In this document: piece after piece, positions 1 to 6,352 of the stretch | Layout of the letters: each line of letters opens with the position of its first letter | How positions within the stretch are numbered: the stretch's first letter is position 1 | Assembly (NCBI GenBank): GCA_947581845.1 | Contig: CANPVY010000283.1 | Span: 1-6,610 of the forward strand | DNA from: an uncultured bacterium | GTDB taxonomy: Bacteria; Gemmatimonadota; Gemmatimonadetes; Palauibacterales; KS3-K002 | Direction: 5' to 3' | Length of the DNA stretch: 6,610 bases | The notes under the pieces: model-generated | What the model saw: only the letters and a program-made list of their open reading frames with translations | Told to the model about the DNA's origin: nothing | The model's database searches: none | Program-made: the position numbers and the translations under genes

Positions 1-155
1 AATCGATCTCGAGCGCCGAAAATGATGCCGTTGGCGCCGTGTAGCGCCGATCCCTCAACGAACCTCTCCACGTCCGTTCGTGCACACGAGCTGAAGAGTG
101 CGAGCCCCAGGAGTATCGCACCTGTCAATGCTTTCCACCGCTGGTCCACGCTCAT
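1..155 (-). CDS. N-terminal part of a lipoprotein, possibly an SMP-30/gluconolactonase-like beta-propeller (cut by window edge)
   Basis: Read on the minus strand from an ATG at 155-153, this frame stays open for 51 codons to the window edge, so only the start of the gene is present. The peptide has a short charged n-region (MSVDQRWK), a hydrophobic core (about residues 9-21) and a lipobox-like LFSSC, with Cys24 as the likely lipidated residue. The mature part begins with the segment FVEGSALHGANGIIFGARDR. An 'HGANGI.F' stretch just after the signal peptide is typical of SMP-30/gluconolactonase/strictosidine-synthase-like beta-propeller proteins, where it opens the first blade. That family call is an inference from few residues. 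The start is well fixed by an excellent ribosome binding site 8 bases upstream. It lies 334 bp downstream of the permease gene on the same strand, so it could be its partner, perhaps from its own promoter. The lipoprotein nature is more secure than the fold. Confidence 0.72.
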   Translation of the reverse strand, partial: MSVDQRWKALTGAILLGLALFSSCARTDVERFVEGSALHGANGIIFGARDR

Positions 156-158
156 TCT

Positions 159-168
159 GATCACCTCC
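159..168 (-). promoter_or_regulatory. Near-perfect Shine-Dalgarno site of the lipoprotein gene
   Basis: The minus strand reads GGAGGTGATC, ten consecutive bases complementary to the universal 3' end of bacterial 16S rRNA (GATCACCTCC). The GGAGG core ends 8 bases before the ATG, which is optimal spacing. This fixes the start of the truncated lipoprotein gene and suggests efficient translation. Confidence 0.8.
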
Positions 169-229
169 GGCACTTCGAGCTCCCTGCGCGCGAATGCGAA
201 CCCACTACCACGATGCGTGCCAATCATGC

Positions 230-250
230 CCTGACGCACTTAGCGTCAGG
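230..250. repeat. Perfect 8-bp inverted repeat, possible operator or transcript hairpin
   Basis: CCTGACGC (230-237) is followed by the 5-base spacer ACTTA and its exact reverse complement GCGTCAGG (243-250). On either strand it could form an 8-bp, GC-rich hairpin. No run of T follows on either strand, so it is not a textbook rho-independent terminator. It sits 75 bp upstream of the lipoprotein start and about 240 bp past the permease stop. It could be a dimeric-regulator operator, a factor-assisted terminator or an mRNA 3'-end stabiliser; the sequence does not decide. Confidence 0.5.
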
Positions 251-301
251 TTGGCCCGGCTGCTCCGGTTCGAGTCAATCCCCTGACTGTCCACGATCCC
301 C

Positions 302-490
302 CTATTCTCGCAAACTGAAGGATGATGCGCGACTCATTGGGCGAGCAGCGTGGCACGCCGCGGCCGTGGTCAGTCGGATCGCGCCTGCCGCAACTGTGCG
401 GCCCGCACAACTAAACGGTAGCCAGGTGCGAAACCGGCGCTCAAAACCGTGCAGGGCGCCGGATTCCTTGGCCACAGGATCGCAGCGCAT
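302..490 (-). CDS. Doubtful 62-residue ORF overlapping the permease stop codon
   Basis: An ATG at 490-488 overlaps the permease TGA (492-490) by one base in a TGATG arrangement, a layout common in translationally coupled genes. The frame runs 62 codons to a TAG. The peptide begins MRCDPVAKESGALHGFERRF and is rich in Arg, Ala and Ser, with no membrane segment, signal peptide or motif I recognise. The base upstream of the ATG lies inside the permease gene and shows no Shine-Dalgarno sequence. G/C at third codon positions is only moderate and falls towards the end, which argues against real coding. The stop-start overlap is the only positive evidence. A chance open frame in GC-rich DNA is the more likely explanation. 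Confidence 0.18.
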   Translation of the reverse strand: MRCDPVAKESGALHGFERRFRTWLPFSCAGRTVAAGAIRLTTAAACHAARPMSRASSFSLRE

Positions 491-1938
491 CAGCGGCTGC
501 GGCTGTGCAGTGAGATCAGGACCAGGGCAAACAGCGAGACCGGCAAACAGAGGTTGAGCATATGGATGCCCGTGGCTGCCTCCAGGCCGAGCCCGCGCCA
601 GCCCACTCCCACCGCTCCGCTACTCACCATCGCCGCCACCGCGCCCGCCTGCGTCACCCCGCGCCAAAATAGTCCGACGATGAGCGGGCCGAACAGCGCC
701 ACCCCATAGATCGCGGCTACGAGCTCGAGCATGCGGACCAGGCCCGGCGCCACCAGTGCGCCAGCGAGGGCGAGCACGCCGATCCCCAAGACGAGGTGCC
801 GGGTAAGGCGGATCGCCGCCACGTCGTCGCGGACCGTTGGTCGCACACGCGGGAGCAGGTCCCTCACCACTACCGTGCTCGCCCCGAGCAGCGCGCTATC
901 GCACGTGGACATGATCACTGCCACCAGAGCGGCGAGGACGACCCCGCCGAAGAGTGGGCTCACGACTCCACTGATGAGGGCCGGTAGCGCCGCTACCTGC
1001 TCCGCCCCCCTGGTCGGAGCCAGGGCGGGATCCAGGACGCGGGCGGTCATCCCGCTCAGGCCCACCAGAATCGCGAGTGGAACGATGGCGGCCGCGGCAA
1101 GCAGACAGGCGCGTCGCGCTACTCCTGGATCCCGGGCGGCGAGCACCCGCTGCGCCGTGCTCTGCATGGCGAAGTGCCACGTGGTGGACATGATGATCCA
1201 GGCGACCACGGTGTTCCCCAGCGCCAGGGGATCCCAACCGCTCACCGACCGCCGGGTCAGCGGGTGGAACCACGTGGCACCCAGCGCCTCGAAACCCGCA
1301 GCCGGCGGAGGCGGCGAGAGCTCCCCAAGCCCACCTACCGCCCGGAGGCCTGCCGCGGTCGCGATCAGTATTCCGGCGTAGATCCAGACGAGCTGCAGAC
1401 TGTCCGACCAATGGACGGCCCAGTTGCCGCCACGCCAGGTGTAGAGGACCACCGTGATCGCTGAGAGAACCAAGGCCACCGTAGGTGCGAGTCCCGTCAG
1501 CTCCGCCAGCAGCCTCCCCATCGCATACAGCTGCGCCGCCAGGAAAAGCACCAGTGCCAATACGCCCAACAGCGCGGCCAAACCGCCGGCTGCGGGGCCG
1601 TAGCGGCGTTCGAGGTACTCGGGGACCGTGTAGACAGCGAGGCGGCGGATAGCCGGTGCGAGGGTAAGACCGAGCAGCAGGAGACCGGGCACGGCACTCA
1701 GCAGGTACCAGCCCGCCGAGAGCCCGACGAAGTAGGCGACGCCGGCAGCGCCGAGGGTCGAGCCCGCGCCGATCACCGTCGCCGCGATCGTGGCGGCAGT
1801 CCCCGCCGTCCCCTGGCGGCGACCCGACAACAGGTACTCGTCGAGTGAACGCACCTTGAGGCGCCCGGCGAGCTCCCCAAGAAGGAGGATCATTGCGAGA
1901 TAGAGACAGAAGACGATCCACAGCGATGACACGCGCAC
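490..1938 (-). CDS. Sodium:solute symporter family (SSS/SSF) permease, substrate unknown
   Basis: This is a 482-residue polytopic inner-membrane protein that should couple uptake of an organic solute to sodium entry. About 13 hydrophobic segments are visible (near residues 6-24, 46-70, 73-94, 115-138, 146-166, 181-199, 234-258, 276-296, 318-343, 380-402, 405-426, 430-448 and 459-476), matching the family's LeuT-type fold and usual length of 450-550. Family landmarks in order are YLLSGRRQ (35-42), the unwound first core helix GAGSTLGAAGVAYFVG (57-72), a GGNWAVHWSDSLQ segment (170-182), MQSTAQRVLAARD (258-270) and AAL..VIMSTCDSALLGAS (336-354). In that last helix, the Ser/Thr of MSTCDS (343-348) corresponds to the Na2 sodium-site residues of characterised members. 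The start used is GTG at 1938; a second GTG two codons later (1932) has an AGGTG sequence just before it and is an equal candidate. Substrate specificity cannot be read from sequence in this family. Neighbours suggest a solute released from a compound taken up or cleaved in the envelope, which is inference. Confidence 0.95.
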   Translation of the reverse strand: MRVSSLWIVFCLYLAMILLLGELAGRLKVRSLDEYLLSGRRQGTAGTAATIAATVIGAGSTLGAAGVAYFVGLSAGWYLLSAVPGLLLLGLTLAPAIRRLAVYTVPEYLERRYGPAAGGLAALLGVLALVLFLAAQLYAMGRLLAELTGLAPTVALVLSAITVVLYTWRGGNWAVHWSDSLQLVWIYAGILIATAAGLRAVGGLGELSPPPPAAGFEALGATWFHPLTRRSVSGWDPLALGNTVVAWIIMSTTWHFAMQSTAQRVLAARDPGVARRACLLAAAAIVPLAILVGLSGMTARVLDPALAPTRGAEQVAALPALISGVVSPLFGGVVLAALVAVIMSTCDSALLGASTVVVRDLLPRVRPTVRDDVAAIRLTRHLVLGIGVLALAGALVAPGLVRMLELVAAIYGVALFGPLIVGLFWRGVTQAGAVAAMVSSGAVGVGWRGLGLEAATGIHMLNLCLPVSLFALVLISLHSRSR

Positions 1939-1971
1939 CTACCGGGCTACGGCAGTCTCAACAAGGGCGGG

Positions 1972-2036
1972 ACAATAGTGGGGCTGATTCGAAACCGTGA
2001 CAACGCGCGCAAAGCTCGCGGCAAGTGCCCGCTATA
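1972..2036 (-). promoter_or_regulatory. Candidate promoter region of the permease gene
   Basis: The 156-bp gap upstream of the permease (1939-2094) holds two weak sigma70-like arrangements on the minus strand. One is an extended -10, TGG-TATAGC (TATAGC at 2036-2031), with a poor -35. The other is TTGTCA (2003-1998) with TATTGT (1977-1972) after an over-long 20-base spacer. Neither is convincing alone. The gap also carries the 8-mer GATTCGAA twice on the plus strand (1986-1993 and 2053-2060). A housekeeping promoter here is plausible given the gap but not demonstrated. Confidence 0.22.
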
Positions 2037-2059
2037 CCAGTCGGGACAGCGGGATTCGA

Positions 2060-2083
2060 ACGCCGCAGGGAGTCTCGCGGCGT
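2060..2083 (-). terminator. Possible hairpin terminator or 3' stabiliser after the hydrolase gene
   Basis: ACGCCGC (2060-2066) and GCGGCGT (2077-2083) form a 7-bp GC-rich stem with a 10-base loop. The hairpin starts about 12 bases past the hydrolase TAG on the minus strand. The bases after the stem on that strand (TCGAATCC) are not a U-tract, so intrinsic termination would be weak at best. Confidence 0.3.
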
Positions 2084-2094
2084 GCCGTGAGCAC

Positions 2095-3912
2095 CTAATT
2101 CGGTTGCCTTGCACCCCCTCGAATCCGGGCGATCATCTCCTCCGCGTTCGTGTTGTTCGGGTTGAGCTCCAGAGACCGCTCGTAGCAACGGATCGCCTCA
2201 CCGTCGTGGCCGAGCACCATGTGTGCCTCGCCGAGGCTGTCCCATGTGTTGAACGCTTCGGGGAAGACGCGGGTGTTGAGCTCGAAAACCTCGAGAGCCT
2301 GTTCCGCTCTCTCACCCTGCAGCAACACGTAACCCACGGCATTCACCTCGGCCTCGACCCTTGCCGGGTCGGCACTGGCGGCTAGCTCCCGTATTCTGCC
2401 CTCTGCTGCCTGCCGCCCACCGCTCAGGAGTTGGACGACGGCTCCTACGACTCGGACGCCTTCATCATCCTCCATCATCGCCAGCAAGTCTTCGGCACGG
2501 TCGCTCCGACCATCGGCTGCCGCGACGATGGTGGCCGTCAGGATGGACTGGGCATCGGCGATCCCCGCGAAGGCACCGACGGTGTCCCGGACCGGTAGGT
2601 AGCGCCCATAACTGTCTTCCTCGTGCAGCGAGCCGTCCTCTTGGAGATAGAGCCTGAAAGTTCCCGCGAACGGTACGTAGCTAACGAGATGACCGGCGCC
2701 GGCCGTGATGCGGACCGTCGTGCGCGAGGGCAGACCGAGCGGTGGTGGAGGGAACTCCCACTCGCCGACGAACTGCTGTAAGCGGTCATCCGACACGTGG
2801 GTGATCAACGGGTCGGCGTGATCTTCGAGCGGCACGAGCTGCGGATCGGCAACGGGCGTGCCTGTGCGCGCCTCTAGGACCTGCTCGATCAGGTCCAGCA
2901 GTGCCCCAGTCGGTGTGCCCTCGCCCTCATACGTGTTGGCACGGTTCACGATCACCATATCCGACTTGGGGAGCACGGCGATCATCTGGTTGCCGACACC
3001 GAGCGCCGAGTACATCCCATGACGGGTGAAGCGGGGTTCGAGGAACACCCACCAGTAGAAGCCGTATCCGATGATCTCGGTGTCAATCGAGTAGAGGGCA
3101 GAACTGCGCTGAACCCAGTGTTCAGAGAGTATCCGCTCGCCGTCCCACATCCCATCGCGAGCGAACAGCAACCCGAAGCGAGCTGCGTCGCGCGCCGACA
3201 TGCGGAACGGGTAGGCCGGGTATTTCGACTTGTCGCGTTCGTAGTGATAGTAGCCGTCGGAAATGCGCCAGTCTTCCATTTGCAACGGCTGGCCGAAGTA
3301 CCGATCGAACGCCTCGAAGACGTCGTCTCCTGTCTCCTGCATCAGGATAGTGGCCGCTGTGTTGAAGTCCCAGTTGTTGTACGCGAAGTAGCGACCCGGA
3401 CCTTCGCTCCCTCGCGGCCGCGTGTCCGTCCGGCCGGCATAGGCAGCGGGATGGAAGACCCCGGAGCGCGCCTTGAGGAGATCGAGGATCCGCGCTCGTT
3501 TCTCGCTCTCTAGAAGCGGGTCCGGCTCATCGTCGATGCCGAGATCGGCCAGGGTCTTGTTGAGCTCGATCTGTCCGCGGTCCCAGTAAATCCCGTACAG
3601 CGCGGAGAGGAAGCTCTTCCGCACCGAATGGCACATGAAACGTCGTTCGACTTCGCCCCAGGCAGCGACGACCGCGCCGTCGGCGATCACCATGAAGGCC
3701 GCGGACGGAAGTCCTTCCCACGCCTCCCGTGCCGCCGCGAGCTTCGCAGCGTCGAAACCCGCCTGCTCGACATCGGCGTAGCGCATCCAACGGTCGCCGG
3801 GAAACCGGTGTTCCACAGCCTGTCCGAGGCCCGCTTCCGGTGTCGCGAGAACGACAGCGAGGATCAGACCGAAAACGGACGCCCGTCGCACCGACTCTCT
3901 CTTGCTTCGCAT
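2095..3912 (-). CDS. Secreted serine hydrolase (beta-lactamase/PBP-like fold) with C-terminal TPR repeats
   Basis: The chosen ATG at 3912 gives 605 residues; it has a strong GAGGGGG ribosome site 6 bases upstream and is followed at once by a Sec signal peptide (basic MRSKRESVRR, hydrophobic VFGLILAVVLATP, likely cleavage near residues 30-31 at AGLGQA). The frame is open 35 codons further upstream, but that extension is not signal-like. The catalytic domain spans about residues 40-355. SVRK (Ser96, Lys99) fits the S-x-x-K nucleophile and base, YNN (Tyr178-Asn180) fits the Y-x-N motif, and GVGNQMIAVLP (305-315) fits the third-motif strand in place of KTG. An all-beta region (about 376-460, FVGEWEF ... 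YLPVRD) resembles the lipocalin-like or DUF3471-like domain often found after such hydrolases. Two TPRs follow (about 521-554 and 555-588), the second with a clear AIRCYERSLELNPNN. Family members include class C beta-lactamases, D-amino-acid peptidases and esterases, so substrate cannot be assigned. The product should be periplasmic or exported. Confidence 0.92.
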   Translation of the reverse strand: MRSKRESVRRASVFGLILAVVLATPEAGLGQAVEHRFPGDRWMRYADVEQAGFDAAKLAAAREAWEGLPSAAFMVIADGAVVAAWGEVERRFMCHSVRKSFLSALYGIYWDRGQIELNKTLADLGIDDEPDPLLESEKRARILDLLKARSGVFHPAAYAGRTDTRPRGSEGPGRYFAYNNWDFNTAATILMQETGDDVFEAFDRYFGQPLQMEDWRISDGYYHYERDKSKYPAYPFRMSARDAARFGLLFARDGMWDGERILSEHWVQRSSALYSIDTEIIGYGFYWWVFLEPRFTRHGMYSALGVGNQMIAVLPKSDMVIVNRANTYEGEGTPTGALLDLIEQVLEARTGTPVADPQLVPLEDHADPLITHVSDDRLQQFVGEWEFPPPPLGLPSRTTVRITAGAGHLVSYVPFAGTFRLYLQEDGSLHEEDSYGRYLPVRDTVGAFAGIADAQSILTATIVAAADGRSDRAEDLLAMMEDDEGVRVVGAVVQLLSGGRQAAEGRIRELAASADPARVEAEVNAVGYVLLQGERAEQALEVFELNTRVFPEAFNTWDSLGEAHMVLGHDGEAIRCYERSLELNPNNTNAEEMIARIRGGARQPN

Positions 3913-3918
3913 CACTTG

Positions 3919-3925
3919 CCCCCTC
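3919..3925 (-). promoter_or_regulatory. Ribosome binding site deciding the hydrolase start
   Basis: The minus strand reads GAGGGGG and then 6 bases before the ATG at 3912. No comparable site precedes the upstream end of the open frame near 4017. Together with the signal peptide that follows, this supports the 605-residue product over the 640-residue one. Confidence 0.7.
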
Positions 3926-4193
3926 GACTGCTGGTGTTCGGAAGAAGTTACCGCTCCAGTTGCCCGCAAGCGCTCAGATTGCGCGTAACATCGTGCCTCT
4001 CCGCTCTGCCTACACACCGCCTACGGCTGCAGGTTGCAATAGTCAAAGATGGGACGCTACTGGGCTTCGGACAACGGGATCGTAGTGCAGCGGCCTGATC
4101 ATGTCGATCGCCTTCCACTTAGACACGGGGCCGGGGTAACCGAACTCCTGTGGGCCACGTTCCAAGAAGACTCGACACTACTCGCGTAACCTC

Positions 4194-4219
4194 AGCCGCG
4201 CCCCGGCAACTCTGCGGCT
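4194..4219 (-). terminator. Weak hairpin just after the receptor stop codon
   Basis: AGCCGC (4194-4199) pairs with GCGGCT (4214-4219) to give a 6-bp stem with a 14-base loop, starting 3 bases past the receptor TAG. On the minus strand the following bases (GAGGTTACG) are not a U-tract. It may mark the 3' end of the receptor transcript but does not look like an efficient intrinsic terminator. Confidence 0.22.
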
Positions 4220-4222
4220 TGC

Positions 4223-6352
4223 CTAGAACCCCCAAGAGACGCAGAAACGAACCTGTCGTCGCTCCACCGGGTGGAAATGGATATCCTCCACGCCACCCAG
4301 TGGCTCATTGGGCCTGCGGGAAACGTAGAAATATTGAATGTCGTTGTCTTCCTCGGAATCCAACAGGTTCAGTACGCTCAAGCTTACGCGGATGTCGGAG
4401 AACAGATACCCGAAGCTCGCATTGATCAGCGTCGTGGGAGTCGCCCGCACAGAGTTGTCTTCGGTCAGCGGGTATTCCCCGAAATGCCGCAGCCGCACCG
4501 CCGCAAAGGGCCCGCGCTCAACGGCATCCCACATCACCCCTGCAGCCACCACGTTTTCCAGCGCTCCCGGAATGTGATCTTCACCCTCCGGCGCATCGGC
4601 GTAGCGCGCTCTAGTGAAGGAAACATCCAGGTCCAGGGAAAGCCTCGGGATTGGCCGGTAGAAATTGGCCCACGTGACACCTAGACGCTGGCTCTTCCCG
4701 GTGGGCTCCGTGGTCCCTGCGTCACCGACGAACAGCAACTCGCTGTCCAGCTCGAGCGCCCACAAGGACAGAGTGGAGCGATAAGCGTGCAACGGAGTCG
4801 AGCGCAACCCAAACTCCGCGCCCCGCGACAGAACCAGCGGATCGACCGCTTCCACCCGCTCGCCGCTCGCTGGATCGACCGTCTGGGTCGCGCCCCGCGC
4901 ATCGTTGCTGTGGAACCCCAGCCCGGCGCTAGCATAGAACTCGGTGCTGACCCATGGCCCGAACATCAGCGATACTTTAGGCGTGATGATTCCGTCAGTC
5001 CGGTTCCCGGAATTCTCGGGCCGGTCGCTCGTCACATCGAAAAGGTAGAAGTCACCACGAAGGCCCAGCAGCGATCGGAATTTCGGGCCCCACCTTGATT
5101 CCGCCGTCAAGTAGAGCCCGCTACCCCACTCCACCACGTCGTCTTCGCGCACCGTCCCGGTTCGCTGTCTCTCTTTCGTGTTGTGAAGCCCCACATCGAT
5201 GAAATCGGCCCGGGTCTGAAATCCGAGCGTGAGAAGATGCTGGCGGTCGAATAACACGCTCTGTTGATGATGCTCGAAATTGCCTCCCACGATCACACGT
5301 TTATCCGCCTGGTTGATCTGATCCCCGTTCAGTGTGTCGTCCAGGAAATAGGTGAAATTGGAGTACAAATCGAGATCATAGTACAGACCGTAGACATCAG
5401 CCTTCTGATACGAGGAATCACCGATGTGTCGCCATGATGCCGACAAGCTATGGCGCTGCGACTGGCCTCCCAAGGTCGAATCCACCTGCCCGAACCGGCT
5501 CACGAGCCCCTCGTCGACCACGCGTTTGGGGAGTTGATCAGAGCTTTCCCAGCGGTTGCGGTAGCTCATCCCGAGAAGTGACACTTCATGCCCCCCAACA
5601 TGCCACGTGTATCGCGCGAGGGCGCTCCATTTCCTCAGATTCTGCGCGACTTCCCAGGGCCCATCATATCCTTTGACCTCCCCACCGATCAAAAGATCTC
5701 CTGACCCTACACCGGTGGACGCGCCTCCGACGATGCGGGAATAACCGTTTTCACCGCCACCCAGCTTGAAGAAGGTCTGAGGCAGCGTTTTCGGCAGCCG
5801 GAAATGCGCCCCGCCCGCGCTGCCAAAATCGCCGACTTCCGCATAGTAAACCCCCTGTTTGTACTCCACGTACTCGATGAGCTCGGGAATAAGGAAATTG
5901 AGGTCGGTATACCCCTGGCCGTGGGCATGTGTGGGCATGTTGATCGGCATGCCCGCGACCCGAGTCTGGAAGTCCGTGCCGTGATCCAAGTTGAATCCTC
6001 GGACGAACATCTGGTTCGACTTCCCATCCCCACTGTGCTGCGTCAGGATCATCCCGGGCACGGTCTCGAGTAGCTCGCCCTCGCGGACGATGGGGCGCAG
6101 CCTGATGTCTTTGATGCCAATGCGACCCTCGGACGCTGTGATCGCGATTCCCGTCAGGTCGTCGATGCGGCCGACGACCTTCAAAGTGTCCACGAAGAAT
6201 ACGGGAACACTATCCTTCTTCTCCTCGCCCTGTGGGTGGATCTGGGCCAGAGCGACCTCCGGCGCAACAGATAGCCAGGCCACAACGAGGAACCACTCGG
6301 AAGGAAAAGACTTTCGCACGCTCATTCTCCTCTTGAGGATTCTCACACCCAC
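4223..6352 (-). CDS. TonB-dependent outer-membrane receptor, ligand unknown
   Basis: The product should be a 22-strand outer-membrane barrel with an N-terminal plug that imports a scarce ligand using TonB-ExbB-ExbD energy. Numbered on the 709-residue frame, a signal peptide ends at VALA-Q (cleavage near residue 36), a TonB-box-like DTLKVVGR follows at 55-62, and the plug covers about 76-188 with GELLETVPGMILTQHSGDGK (92-111), RGFNLDHGTDF (118-128) and MPTHAHGQGYTDLNFLIPE (139-157). The barrel follows, with GFHSNDARG (479-487), IHFHPVERR (691-699) and a terminal Phe, as expected for an outer-membrane barrel. There is no carboxypeptidase-regulatory-like domain before the TonB box and no FecA-type signalling domain. 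Length is normal. The start is uncertain: GTG at 6352 has GGAG 7 bases upstream, while ATG at 6325 has a purine-rich AAGAGGAGA that sits too close; either leaves an intact signal peptide. The ligand cannot be assigned. No riboswitch, iron box or TonB gene was seen nearby. Confidence 0.95.
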   Translation of the reverse strand: MGVRILKRRMSVRKSFPSEWFLVVAWLSVAPEVALAQIHPQGEEKKDSVPVFFVDTLKVVGRIDDLTGIAITASEGRIGIKDIRLRPIVREGELLETVPGMILTQHSGDGKSNQMFVRGFNLDHGTDFQTRVAGMPINMPTHAHGQGYTDLNFLIPELIEYVEYKQGVYYAEVGDFGSAGGAHFRLPKTLPQTFFKLGGGENGYSRIVGGASTGVGSGDLLIGGEVKGYDGPWEVAQNLRKWSALARYTWHVGGHEVSLLGMSYRNRWESSDQLPKRVVDEGLVSRFGQVDSTLGGQSQRHSLSASWRHIGDSSYQKADVYGLYYDLDLYSNFTYFLDDTLNGDQINQADKRVIVGGNFEHHQQSVLFDRQHLLTLGFQTRADFIDVGLHNTKERQRTGTVREDDVVEWGSGLYLTAESRWGPKFRSLLGLRGDFYLFDVTSDRPENSGNRTDGIITPKVSLMFGPWVSTEFYASAGLGFHSNDARGATQTVDPASGERVEAVDPLVLSRGAEFGLRSTPLHAYRSTLSLWALELDSELLFVGDAGTTEPTGKSQRLGVTWANFYRPIPRLSLDLDVSFTRARYADAPEGEDHIPGALENVVAAGVMWDAVERGPFAAVRLRHFGEYPLTEDNSVRATPTTLINASFGYLFSDIRVSLSVLNLLDSEEDNDIQYFYVSRRPNEPLGGVEDIHFHPVERRQVRFCVSWGF

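Larger units (their letters stand above)
156..489. other. 334-bp spacer between permease and lipoprotein genes
   Basis: No recognisable protein gene fills this gap. It holds the lipoprotein ribosome binding site (159-168), a perfect palindrome (230-250), and a doubtful 62-codon ORF (302-490) that overlaps the permease stop. On the minus strand a TTGACT hexamer occurs (278-273), but no acceptable -10 sequence follows at 16-18 bases. I therefore cannot place the lipoprotein promoter with confidence, although the gap is long enough to contain one. Confidence 0.6.
3913..4222. other. 310-bp spacer between receptor and hydrolase genes
   Basis: No gene or RNA was recognised here. Towards the receptor it holds a small hairpin (4194-4219). 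A minus-strand TTGACT (4046-4041) could be a -35 element for the hydrolase, but the hexamer 17 bases on is TAGGCG, a poor -10. The hydrolase ribosome site lies at 3919-3925. Composition is similar to the neighbouring genes, and no repeats or inverted structures longer than 6 bp stood out. Confidence 0.5.

Noticed and set aside
273..278. TTGACT as the -35 of a promoter for the lipoprotein gene
   Set aside because: The bases 16-18 further on (GCCAAC and neighbours) do not resemble a -10 element.
731..1381. A 216-codon open frame on the plus strand
   Set aside because: It is antisense to the permease and has the Arg/Ala/Ser/Thr-rich make-up typical of shadows; no motif or plausible ribosome site supports it.
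896..1921. A 341-codon open frame on the minus strand inside the permease gene
   Set aside because: It is a frame-shifted shadow of the permease, very rich in Arg, Gly and Pro with no family features; the permease frame has clear transmembrane segments and motifs throughout.
2030..2094. A tRNA gene suggested by GTTCGAATCCCGC on the minus strand
   Set aside because: The T-stem fails at three of five pairs, no matching 5' acceptor strand occurs at tRNA distance, and no anticodon arm could be drawn.
3019..3513. A 164-codon open frame on the plus strand
   Set aside because: It lies entirely opposite the catalytic domain of the serine hydrolase, which carries recognisable motifs across the same bases; it is an antisense shadow of high-GC coding DNA.
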